From assembly GCA_003477305.1 (NCBI GenBank), contig DMTN01000004.1, positions 1-7,771 of the forward strand: a stretch of 7,771 nucleotides of DNA, in the 5' to 3' direction. The notes under the pieces were generated by a model. It searched no databases. It was not told the origin of the DNA and worked only from the letters and a program-made list of their open reading frames with translations. How positions within the stretch are numbered: the first letter of the stretch is position 1; every line of letters begins with the position of its first letter. Shown here piece by piece: positions 1 to 5,531 of this stretch. The stretch comes from Acholeplasmatales bacterium. Lineage in GTDB: Bacteria > Bacillota_I > Bacilli_A > Izemoplasmatales > Hujiaoplasmataceae. Both the position numbers and the translations under genes were made by a program.

Positions 1-75
1 TCCAAGGACAATTGCGTCTCCGCCCTCGATTCCGTCCGCCGCTTCGCCCTCGGGGCCCGCATCATCGATCTCTGA
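1..75 (+). CDS. C-terminal end of an unidentified protein (partial)
   Basis: Reading frame 1 is open from the first base to a TGA at 73-75 and gives 24 residues ending ALGARIIDL. Codon choice is GC-rich (many GCC, CGC, ATC and CTC codons), like the housekeeping genes further right and unlike the AT-rich HTH block that follows, so this is probably the end of a true gene. The remaining piece has no motif I recognise, and no function is proposed. It converges on the leftward HTH gene at 255-473. No T-rich terminator is visible for it on the plus strand; the only candidate is a short inverted repeat at 91-111. Confidence 0.55.
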   Translation, partial: SKDNCVSALDSVRRFALGARIIDL

Positions 76-121
76 TCACCACACATCCCCTCCGGGCTTT
101 CGGCGTCCGGAACTTTGCGAT

Positions 122-163
122 AAAAAAAACACCCGCAGCCAAGGGATCAACCTTGGATGCGGG
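122..163 (-). terminator. Rho-independent terminator of the leftward HTH gene
   Basis: On the minus strand, a stem formed by 151-163 and 132-144 (six pairs, one G/A mismatch, six pairs) closes a six-base loop and is followed at once by a run of eight T (A-run at 122-129 on the plus strand). The plus strand lacks a T-run after the stem, so it acts leftward only. It lies about 91 bases past the stop codon of the HTH gene at 255-473. Confidence 0.85.
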
Positions 164-254
164 GTTCGGGGAATGAATCGTTTCTACTGGATCCGTGCTA
201 TCTGACACACCGTTATGGCGTGGCATTGCATGAGACGAGAATGAATCGACAATG

Positions 255-473
255 CTAGTTGCCGGCTGTAGCCCGAACGGAATTGGAAAGCGATTGGTTG
301 TTACGGGTACCGTTGTTGATGAAATCCTGAAGATCCGCGTGCTTTACGCGCCAGTATTTCCCGATTTTGATGGCTTTGAGCGATCCGCTCTTGATGTAGT
401 TGTAAAGCGTACGCTGTGTCACTTTGAGGAGTTCGGTGATTTCCTCGACGGTATACAAAATGAATTCTTCCAT
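255..473 (-). CDS. Small excisionase-type helix-turn-helix DNA-binding protein (copy 1)
   Basis: A 72-residue protein that is almost entirely one DNA-binding domain of the HTH_17/excisionase type (a MerR-like winged helix). The helix-turn-helix runs from about residue 7 to 30 (YTVEEITELL, then KVTQRTLYNYIKSG). The wing follows at about 32-52 (LKAIKIGKYWRV, then a final helix ADLQDFI). The YTVEEI start, the TQRTLYNYI recognition helix and the KIGKYWRV wing are family hallmarks. The last 15 or so residues are polar and probably disordered. Its role is inferred to be a transcriptional regulator or recombination directionality factor; no integrase is visible nearby. The start is ATG at 471-473, with a GGGAGG at 486-491 about 12 bases upstream, a slightly long spacing. 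It has its own promoter (547-575) and terminator (122-163), so it is monocistronic. A paralogue lies at 1993-2256, facing the opposite way; 43 of 56 aligned residues match by my count. Base use is more AT-rich than in the operon to the right. Confidence 0.9.
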   Translation of the reverse strand: MEEFILYTVEEITELLKVTQRTLYNYIKSGSLKAIKIGKYWRVKHADLQDFINNGTRNNQSLSNSVRATAGN

Positions 474-546
474 GTTACCTGACTTCCTCCCATTTATGAT
501 GACGTATTTGCAGCGACGCGTTGATCATCACATCACTACAAGTACT

Positions 547-575
547 ATTTTAATACAATATTTTCATAATGTCCA
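547..575 (-). promoter_or_regulatory. Sigma-A type promoter of HTH copy 1
   Basis: Read on the minus strand, a -35 box TGGACA (570-575) and a -10 box TAAAAT (547-552) are separated by exactly 17 bases. Each box differs from consensus at one position. Transcription would start near 540, leaving a leader of about 65 bases before the HTH start. An 11-base inverted repeat overlaps the spacer and flanks the -35 box. Confidence 0.75.
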
Positions 576-595
576 TAACAATTGTATGAAAATAT
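558..595. repeat. Perfect 11-base inverted repeat over the HTH copy 1 promoter (candidate operator)
   Basis: ATATTTTCATA at 558-568 and its exact complement TATGAAAATAT at 585-595 are separated by 16 bases. The left arm sits in the -35/-10 spacer and the right arm lies just upstream of the -35 box. This is a natural place for a repressor or autoregulator to bind. Ten bases of the arm recur at 1758-1767, upstream of the promoter of HTH copy 2. Binding by the HTH proteins is inference. Confidence 0.5.
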
Positions 596-987
596 ATGAA
601 TAATTCATCACAGCGACACAAAATCAATTATTTACAGGAAAAAAGACGATTAAAGCCCCCTTTGGGGCATAAGGGTATCCATTCGATTCGAAAATATCCA
701 GATAATTCATGATCCTTTGTGAATATCGAAAACGGCAACATATTCTGATTTGATTGATCAATGAAAAAACAAACACCAGGATTATCTAAATGAATTTTAT
801 TCCTTATCATATGTCATTTTGCAATGGACGCGCCGGGTTCCGAGACCGGATCGAGACGCCTGCCGTTTCGCTTCCTGCGGAACAAAACAACCATGCCCCA
901 GAGGGCGTTCACCGACCGACGCACCGCGCTTCATCATTCCGAATCCGCGATTCGAGAATGAACAGAAAGAAGAGAGGAATACCGAAT
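596..987. other. Gene-free AT-rich spacer merging into a GC-rich upstream region
   Basis: I see no convincing gene between the HTH copy 1 promoter and the membrane protein start at 988. From about 500 to 826 the DNA is visibly AT-rich. It changes abruptly near 826 to GC-rich sequence that stays in frame with the downstream gene but lacks its own start signal and does not read like a protein. A perfect 10-base palindrome ATTGATCAAT lies at 753-762. A weak promoter-like pair, TTGTGA (717-722) and TATTCT (741-746) with 18 bases between, is the best plus-strand candidate for the membrane gene but is not convincing. Confidence 0.5.
639..668 (-). terminator. Weak leftward terminator-like hairpin
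   Basis: A five-pair GC stem (655-659 with 664-668) closes a four-base loop. Read leftward it is followed by TTTAA and, a few bases later, by six T (A-run 639-644). No gene to its right clearly needs it, although it would protect the HTH copy 1 promoter from leftward read-through. The stem is short and the main T-run is displaced, so the call is tentative. Confidence 0.3.
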
Positions 988-1458
988 ATGAACAACAATC
1001 GCAACAGCCTCATCAGACTTATGATCATGCTTTGCGGCATCGCCGCCACCGCCATGATCTTCCTTCCCGCCCTGCATTACCCCGAAACCGAAAACGCGTT
1101 CACGGGGTATGAATCCGTCTTCGGCGTGACCATCGTCGACATCGGCAGCATCGCCAGCGGACAGATCGAACTGAATCTGCTCGGCATCCTTGCCTACGTG
1201 CTTCCCTTCGCGGCATTCATGATGGCGATCTTCCTCAAACGCGGCGCGATCTTCGCGTCCCTCTTGTTCGTCGCCGGCGCCATCCTGTTATTCCTGATTC
1301 CCGAAATGACCCGGACCACCGTCACCATTTTGGGCACCTCGCACGATCTGGATGTGGACTGGCAATTCGCCTATGGGTTGATCGCGGCGATTGTGCTGTC
1401 GGTCGTCGGCGCGGTATTCAGTTTCGTCAACATCTCGATGAATGCCGAGAACGGCTGA
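988..1458 (+). CDS. Small four-helix integral membrane protein of unknown function
   Basis: A 156-residue protein with four strongly hydrophobic segments at about residues 9-31, 62-83, 86-105 and 127-147. Short polar ends put both termini on the same side, probably the cytoplasm. The loop between helices 1 and 2 carries a FTGYESVFG stretch. The loop between helices 3 and 4 is acidic and polar (SHDLDVDWQ). No enzymatic or transporter motif is visible and I do not recognise the family; it may be a lineage-specific small membrane protein. ATG at 988 is preferred because AGAGAGGA lies about ten bases upstream. An in-frame ATG at 958 would add ten basic residues but has no ribosome site, and the frame stays open to 790 through sequence that does not look coding. 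It sits alone between two outward-facing HTH genes. Codon use is GC-rich, like the operon and unlike the flanking spacers. Confidence 0.75.
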   Translation: MNNNRNSLIRLMIMLCGIAATAMIFLPALHYPETENAFTGYESVFGVTIVDIGSIASGQIELNLLGILAYVLPFAAFMMAIFLKRGAIFASLLFVAGAILLFLIPEMTRTTVTILGTSHDLDVDWQFAYGLIAAIVLSVVGAVFSFVNISMNAENG

Positions 1459-1790
1459 CGTTTGCAACGTACGTCCGTTTCGACATCGTCGATCCTAACG
1501 CAAGTCGCCTTCCGCGGTAAAACGTTACCGCCGTGACGATTTCGCACCACTCCGCCGAAGTTTGCTTACTCGAAAGGAAATCGCGACCGGGTCCATCGGT
1601 CGGCAACGGTATTTTCATGATTTTGCAAAATTTCGATTTTTGTATCATGAATCGACGACGGGATCGCGGTTTTTCATCTTGCGTTTTTCTGTATGATGGT
1701 GATGAATCTAGTTATATGTAAGTCGGTATATCAGTAAAAATAACGAATAATACTAAATATGAAAATAACAACAAATATATGAATATATGG
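1459..1790. other. Gene-free stretch with several small hairpins
   Basis: No credible gene lies between the membrane protein stop and the next promoter. Four local inverted repeats occur in a row. They are ACGTT/AACGT at 1458-1470; GCGGTAA/TTACCGC at 1514-1531 (seven perfect pairs, four-base loop); CGACCG/CGGTCG at 1584-1602; and a longer one whose ends TTCATGAT and ATCATGAA span 1614-1651. None is immediately followed by a clean T-run, although T-rich patches lie at 1670-1690. The segment may form the structured 3' end of the membrane protein transcript. From about 1700 to 1790 the DNA becomes very AT-rich. Confidence 0.45.
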
Positions 1791-1819
1791 TTGACAAGAT
1801 GAAAAAACGATGATATACT
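1791..1819 (+). promoter_or_regulatory. Strong sigma-A promoter of HTH copy 2
   Basis: A perfect -35 box TTGACA (1791-1796) and a -10 box TATACT (1814-1819) are 17 bases apart, with a TG at 1811-1812 giving an extended -10. This is the best promoter in the window. The start of transcription would be near 1826, leaving a long leader of about 165-230 bases, depending on which start codon the HTH gene uses. Confidence 0.88.
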
Positions 1820-1827
1820 GTAGATAC

Positions 1828-1839
1828 CATCATATGATG
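1828..1839. promoter_or_regulatory. Perfect 12-base palindrome at the HTH copy 2 transcription start
   Basis: CATCATATGATG is its own complement and lies from about +2 to +14 relative to the predicted start near 1826. This is a typical position for a repressor operator. It also contains the first of several ATGATG triplets in the leader. Its role as an operator is inference. Confidence 0.4.
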
Positions 1840-1883
1840 CCTGCTTAATCGACGGCGATGAGACGCTTCTTCGAACAGACCAA

Positions 1884-1965
1884 TCATGATGCAGCACCAC
1901 TGTTAGGTTCTCATCCCTATGCTTACCTATTCGGAGAACTCATTCAAACGAGCGTCATGATGCAG
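1884..1965 (+). repeat. Pair of 11-base direct repeats in the HTH copy 2 leader
   Basis: TCATGATGCAG occurs at 1884-1894 and again at 1955-1965, 71 bases apart, both inside the untranslated leader. Each contains ATGATGCAG and would open a tiny reading frame (MMQHHC at 1886-1906, MMQF at 1957-1971). No ribosome site is evident in front of either. The repeats could be binding sites or chance. Confidence 0.4.
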
Positions 1966-1992
1966 TTCTGATAGTGCGATCGAAAGGAAACC

Positions 1993-2256
1993 ATGCTGTT
2001 CACGATTGGCCCAAACGTCTGTCCATCGGAATCGCATAAGAAAAAGGAGGGCTGCCGTATCGAAAACTTCAAGCTTTACACGATTGATGAAATTACTGTC
2101 GTCCTGAAAGTAACCCAAAGGACCGTTTATAATTATATCAACAGTGGCGGGTTGAAAGCAGTCAAAATCGGTAAATACTGGCGAGTCAAACACGCTGATC
2201 TTCAATCCTTTATCGACAATGGTACCGCGTTACTCTATCACGATTCCGACAAATGA
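1993..2256 (+). CDS. Small excisionase-type helix-turn-helix DNA-binding protein (copy 2)
   Basis: The same HTH_17/excisionase domain as the protein encoded at 255-473. The helix-turn-helix is at about residues 29-52 (YTIDEITVVL, then KVTQRTVYNYINSG). The wing is KIGKYWRV, with a final helix ADLQSFI, and the unrelated polar tail is short. The stretch KIGKYWRVKHADLQ is identical in both copies. The start is uncertain. From the ATG at 1993 (AAAGGA four bases upstream) the protein has 87 residues, the first 22 of which have no counterpart in copy 1. The position matching the start of copy 1 is an ATC at 2059-2061, eight bases after a textbook GGAGG at 2046-2050. Either the old ATG was lost and translation moved upstream, or ATC is used. 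The likely role is a DNA-binding regulator, possibly acting on its own promoter and that of copy 1. It has its own promoter (1791-1819) and terminator (2346-2378). Confidence 0.88.
   Translation: MLFTIGPNVCPSESHKKKEGCRIENFKLYTIDEITVVLKVTQRTVYNYINSGGLKAVKIGKYWRVKHADLQSFIDNGTALLYHDSDK
2045..2051 (+). promoter_or_regulatory. Strong Shine-Dalgarno site inside the annotated HTH copy 2 frame
   Basis: AGGAGGG, preceded by a run of A, lies eight bases before codon ATC at 2059, the codon that aligns with the initiator ATG of HTH copy 1. Copy 1 has the equivalent GGGAGG upstream of its ATG. The site is therefore probably a conserved ribosome-binding site whose start codon has changed by one base, rather than a chance purine run within coding sequence. 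Confidence 0.6.
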
Positions 2257-2345
2257 AGTCACCCGTTCGATCGCTGATCGGATGATTACGGATGTCGCGA
2301 TTGCCATGCGCGATCTCGACCATACCCGATTGCAGAACCATCTGC

Positions 2346-2378
2346 GAGACTCTGATGCATTTCAGAGTCTCTTTTTTT
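2346..2378 (+). terminator. Rho-independent terminator of HTH copy 2
   Basis: A ten-pair perfect stem (GAGACTCTGA at 2346-2355 with 2362-2371) has a six-base loop and is followed by seven T (2372-2378). It lies about 89 bases past the HTH stop, much as the terminator of copy 1 lies about 91 bases past its stop. It separates the HTH block from the recG operon. Confidence 0.93.
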
Positions 2379-2429
2379 CATTCGGCTCGTGTCGCTTTTC
2401 CCGGACGATGCGGTCAAAAACCGTTTTTG

Positions 2430-2438
2430 TGATAAAAT
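2430..2438 (+). promoter_or_regulatory. Probable extended -10 promoter of the recG operon
   Basis: TGATAAAAT at 2430-2438 fits an extended -10 element (TG, one base, TAAAAT). No good -35 box is present at 17-18 bases upstream, where the sequence is GC-rich. Transcription would begin near 2445, giving a leader of about 35 bases before the recG ATG. Its place between a strong terminator and the first operon gene supports the call. Confidence 0.5.
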
Positions 2439-2478
2439 AGGAATGAACATTTCAACCGGAACCGGAGGTGAACCGAGG

Positions 2479-4482
2479 ATGAACGAGTTGACTGAAATCA
2501 AGGGAATCGGACCATCGACCGCATCGAAACTGGCGGTCCTCGGCATCCGTACGGCTTGCGACCTGATCCGCACGTTTCCGGTTCGATACGAGCGTCACGT
2601 TCTGACCCCGGCCAAGGCGGCGCCGATCGGCACCGCGGTCGCGATCCAAGGCGTGGTCGTCCAATCGGCTTCCGTCGCCTACATCCGCAAACGCCTGACG
2701 AAACTGACGCTCGACGTCCTTTCCGATGGCATCGTCTTCCGGATCACCGCCTTCAACCGCGAGTTCCTTCGTCCGGCGCTCGCCAAAGGGGCAGAGCTCG
2801 TCGCCACCGGCCGGTTCGAAACCGGGCGGAAGCAGTTCCTTGCAAACGACATCGTCTTATCCAAAAACTACCGCGAGGGGATCGTTCCGGTGTATGGACT
2901 CGAAGGGCTATCCGACCGGCTGTTCGCCAAGTTCGTCGCCGCGGCAATCCCGCTTTCGCCCGAAGCGGCGAAGGAGACCCTGCCGGCGCGGATCCTTCAA
3001 TCGCGCCGCCTCGCGCCGATGCAGGAGGTCCTCGCCTATGTCCACCAACCGCGGGACGAAGCGGAGATTTCCGCCGCCTCCCGGCGTGTCAAGTACGAAG
3101 AACTCCTCCGCTTCGGTCTTGCCGTGAAAACGCAGAAGCGGAAAAACGACGCGGTCGTGACGATTCCCAAGAAATATGACATCGAACGGGTGCGCGCCTT
3201 CATCACGGCGCTGCCGTTCGAACTGACCGATGATCAGAAGCAGGCGACCAATGAGATTTTCCTCGATCTCAAGAAACCGCGGCGGATGCTCCGCATGCTC
3301 CAGGGCGATGTCGGTAGCGGCAAGACCGTCGTCGCCGCGATCGCCGTCTATGCCGTTCATACCGTGGGAGAACAAACCGCCTTCATGGCACCCACGGAGA
3401 TTCTCGCCCGACAGCATGCCCAGAACCTGACCCGCCTGTTCGCCCCGTTCGGCGTAACGGTCGCCTATCTCTCCGGCGCCGTCAAGGGCGCCGAGCGGAA
3501 AAGGGTCATCGACGGACTCGCCTCCGGCACCCTCCACGTCGTTTGCGGCACCCATGCATTGATCCAAGAACCGGTCGTCTTCAAGCGGCTCGGATTCGCC
3601 GTGATCGACGAACAGCACCGCTTCGGTGTCGCGCAACGGAAAATCCTGCGCGAGAAGGGATACGATCCCGACGTGCTCGTGATGTCGGCCACGCCGATCC
3701 CGCGCACCCTCGCGATCGCGCTCTTCGGCGACATGGACGTTTCGACGATCCGCGCGCTGCCTTCTGGCCGCAAGCCGATCAAAACCGACGTCACCGACTT
3801 CACCGATTTCCAGCGGCTCGCCGATGCCATCGCCCATGAAATCGCGGCGGGTCGGCAGGCCTACGTGATCGCCCCGCTCGTCGGATCCGATGCCGAGAGC
3901 GATGCCTACAGCGTCCCCGAGGCGGTGGAACTCTTGCGCGGTCACATGCCTTCCGGGATTAATATCGCCAGTCTGCACGGCCAGATGAAGAGCGCCGACA
4001 AGGATGCGATCATCGATGCGTTCCGCACGGGGGAAACCGACATCCTCGTCGCGACGACGGTGGTCGAGGTCGGCGTCGACGTGCCGAACGCGACCGTCAT
4101 GATCATCCTCAACGCCGACCGCTTCGGACTGTCGCAGCTCCATCAGCTTCGCGGCCGCGTCGGACGCGGCGGTCTTCAGAGTTTTTGCCATCTCGTCACC
4201 GATGTCGCGCGTCTTGAAGAGGGTCGCCTCGCGATCCTTGCGGAGACCAACGACGGCTTTTTGATCAGCGAGGAAGACCTGCGCCGGCGCGGTCCGGGCG
4301 ACGTCTTCGGTGAAGCGCAGACCGGCATGCCGGCGTTCAAGGCGGCGAACGTGATCGATGACCGCGACCTGCTCGAAGCCGCTTTTACGGACGCATCCAC
4401 GCTCTTCGACGATCCCGATCATCTCGCCCGCATCCTCGTAGGCGAAGCCGCGTCGGCGATCGACGCATACCATTTGGATTGA
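2479..4482 (+). CDS. recG: ATP-dependent DNA helicase RecG
   Basis: A 667-residue superfamily 2 helicase that reverses stalled replication forks and branch-migrates Holliday junctions, close to the usual RecG length. In order: an N-terminal helix-hairpin-helix-like stretch (IKGIGPSTASKLAVLGI), the OB-fold wedge domain at roughly residues 50-150, then the two helicase lobes. Visible motifs are Walker A QGDVGSGKT (275-283), motif II DEQHRFG (377-383), motif III SATP (403-406), and motif VI with QLRGRVGR (556-563). The C-terminal TRG region that couples ATP hydrolysis to translocation follows. The ATG at 2479 is chosen because GGAGGTG lies eight bases upstream. The frame is open to 2389, but the extra 30 residues have no ribosome site and overlap the promoter. 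It is the first gene of the operon, and plsX begins 32 bases after its stop. No key residue is missing. Confidence 0.97.
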   Translation: MNELTEIKGIGPSTASKLAVLGIRTACDLIRTFPVRYERHVLTPAKAAPIGTAVAIQGVVVQSASVAYIRKRLTKLTLDVLSDGIVFRITAFNREFLRPALAKGAELVATGRFETGRKQFLANDIVLSKNYREGIVPVYGLEGLSDRLFAKFVAAAIPLSPEAAKETLPARILQSRRLAPMQEVLAYVHQPRDEAEISAASRRVKYEELLRFGLAVKTQKRKNDAVVTIPKKYDIERVRAFITALPFELTDDQKQATNEIFLDLKKPRRMLRMLQGDVGSGKTVVAAIAVYAVHTVGEQTAFMAPTEILARQHAQNLTRLFAPFGVTVAYLSGAVKGAERKRVIDGLASGTLHVVCGTHALIQEPVVFKRLGFAVIDEQHRFGVAQRKILREKGYDPDVLVMSATPIPRTLAIALFGDMDVSTIRALPSGRKPIKTDVTDFTDFQRLADAIAHEIAAGRQAYVIAPLVGSDAESDAYSVPEAVELLRGHMPSGINIASLHGQMKSADKDAIIDAFRTGETDILVATTVVEVGVDVPNATVMIILNADRFGLSQLHQLRGRVGRGGLQSFCHLVTDVARLEEGRLAILAETNDGFLISEEDLRRRGPGDVFGEAQTGMPAFKAANVIDDRDLLEAAFTDASTLFDDPDHLARILVGEAASAIDAYHLD

Positions 4483-4487
4483 ATGTA

Positions 4488-4496
4488 TGATATACT
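4488..4496 (+). promoter_or_regulatory. Possible internal extended -10 element before plsX
   Basis: TGATATACT at 4488-4496 matches an extended -10, and the ten bases ATGATATACT also occur at the HTH copy 2 promoter (1810-1819). There is no recognisable -35 box. The predicted start near 4503 would leave a leader of only about a dozen bases, running straight into the plsX ribosome site. It may be chance sequence in a short intergenic gap. Confidence 0.25.
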
Positions 4497-4514
4497 ACTC
4501 GAGAGGTGTTAATC

Positions 4515-5531
4515 ATGATCAGACTCGCGGTTGACGCGATGGGCGGCGACTACGCCCCGAAAGAACAGATCGAAGGCGCGATGCTTGCGATCAAACGCAT
4601 TCCGGACATCGAAATCAAACTCTACGGCGATCCCGCCGAAGTGGCGAAATACCTGACGAATGACGAACGCATCACCGTCATCCCGACCGGGTACGTGATC
4701 CCGATGGGAGAACACAATCCGATCAAGGCGATCAAGGAACATCCGGAAGGATCGATGGCGACGGCCCTCGCAAGCCTCCGCAAGGGCGAGAACGATGCCG
4801 TCGTCTCTTCCGGCGCGACGCAGGCGTTGATCGCCGGCGCGCACATCCTCGTGCGCCGCATGCCCGGCTTCAAGCGCACCGCGATCGCCCCGATGATCCC
4901 GTCGGTCGACGGCCGCGGCACGATTTTGCTCGACGCCGGCGGCAATCTCGAGATTCGTCCCGAGCATATGCTGCAGCAGGCGTATTTCGCCGTCGTCTAC
5001 GCCAAGGAAGTCCTCAAGCGTCCCGATCCGGTGGTCGGTCTCATCAACATCGGCACCGAAGAAGGCAAGGGCCGCGAACTCGACCAGGAAGTCTTCCAGC
5101 TCTTCAAGAATGCCGGTCTTTTCAAGTTCTACGGGAATGTCGAACCGAAGGACGTCCTCAATCCGCCGTGCGACATCCTGATCTCCGACGGTTTCACCGC
5201 GAACATCGTGATGAAGACGATGGAAGGCACCGCCAAGGGCATGGGTACGATCCTGAAGCGCGAACTGAAGTCGACCCTGCTGGGCAAGATCGGCGCGCTG
5301 TTCGCCTCCAAAAACCTGAAAAAATTCAAGAAAGCGATGTCCGCCGAGGAAGTCGGCGGCGCGATGATCTTCGGCCTCTACGCCCCGGTCATCAAGGCCC
5401 AAGGGGCTTCGCATGCCTACGGGTTCTACAACGGCATCCGCCAGGCGGCCGACGTGGTCCGCGCCCAGGTGTATCCGAAGGTCGCCGCCTACGTGAAGGA
5501 AGCCGGGGTCGCGTTGGGCAATGAAGAATAG
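4515..5531 (+). CDS. plsX: Phosphate acyltransferase PlsX
   Basis: A 338-residue protein of normal family length. PlsX moves an acyl chain from acyl-ACP to inorganic phosphate, giving acyl-phosphate, the donor used by PlsY to acylate glycerol-3-phosphate in phospholipid synthesis. It is a peripheral membrane enzyme. The N-terminal AVDAMGGDYAP (residues 5-15) is the family signature. Further conserved blocks are VSSGATQALI, the LDAGGN segment, LINIGTEEGKG, and the C-terminal GAMIFGLYAPVIKAQGAS. ATG at 4515 is preferred because GAGGTG ends six bases before it; a GTG at 4506 is part of that ribosome site. Many relatives encode the acyl carrier protein directly after plsX, but here rnc follows at once, overlapping by 11 bases. 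The fatty-acid regulator gene fapR, which precedes plsX in Bacillus, is also absent. Confidence 0.97.
   Translation: MIRLAVDAMGGDYAPKEQIEGAMLAIKRIPDIEIKLYGDPAEVAKYLTNDERITVIPTGYVIPMGEHNPIKAIKEHPEGSMATALASLRKGENDAVVSSGATQALIAGAHILVRRMPGFKRTAIAPMIPSVDGRGTILLDAGGNLEIRPEHMLQQAYFAVVYAKEVLKRPDPVVGLINIGTEEGKGRELDQEVFQLFKNAGLFKFYGNVEPKDVLNPPCDILISDGFTANIVMKTMEGTAKGMGTILKRELKSTLLGKIGALFASKNLKKFKKAMSAEEVGGAMIFGLYAPVIKAQGASHAYGFYNGIRQAADVVRAQVYPKVAAYVKEAGVALGNEE

Noticed and set aside
91..111. Possible plus-strand terminator for the gene ending at 75
   Set aside because: The stem TCCGG/CCGGA has only five pairs around an 11-base loop, and no T-run follows.
628..810. Leftward 60-codon open frame in the AT-rich spacer
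   Set aside because: Its composition looks moderately protein-like, but there is no ribosome site before its ATG, a stop lies two codons upstream, a hairpin falls within its end, and I recognise no family. It could be a decayed remnant but cannot be supported as a gene.
790..987. N-terminal extension of the membrane protein back to an ATG at 790
   Set aside because: The frame is open but crosses the AT/GC boundary, reads as unlikely protein rich in Arg, Pro and His, and lacks a ribosome site. The ATG at 988 has one.
1533..1721. Rightward open frame between the membrane protein and HTH copy 2
   Set aside because: It runs through hairpins and AT-rich sequence, has no ribosome site, and its translation resembles no protein.
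2411..2428. CGGT/ACCG mini-hairpin followed by TTTTT upstream of recG
   Set aside because: Four pairs are too few for a terminator, and it lies just upstream of the proposed -10 element. A much stronger terminator is already present at 2346-2378.
2908..4473. Very long open frame on the strand opposite recG
   Set aside because: It is a by-product of GC-rich codon use in recG. The translation is rich in Arg, Asp and Gly without domain motifs, while the recG motifs on the plus strand are complete.
4509..5414. Long open frame opposite plsX, and a similar one opposite rnc at 5560-6153
   Set aside because: Antisense shadows of well-supported genes; no motifs, no ribosome sites.
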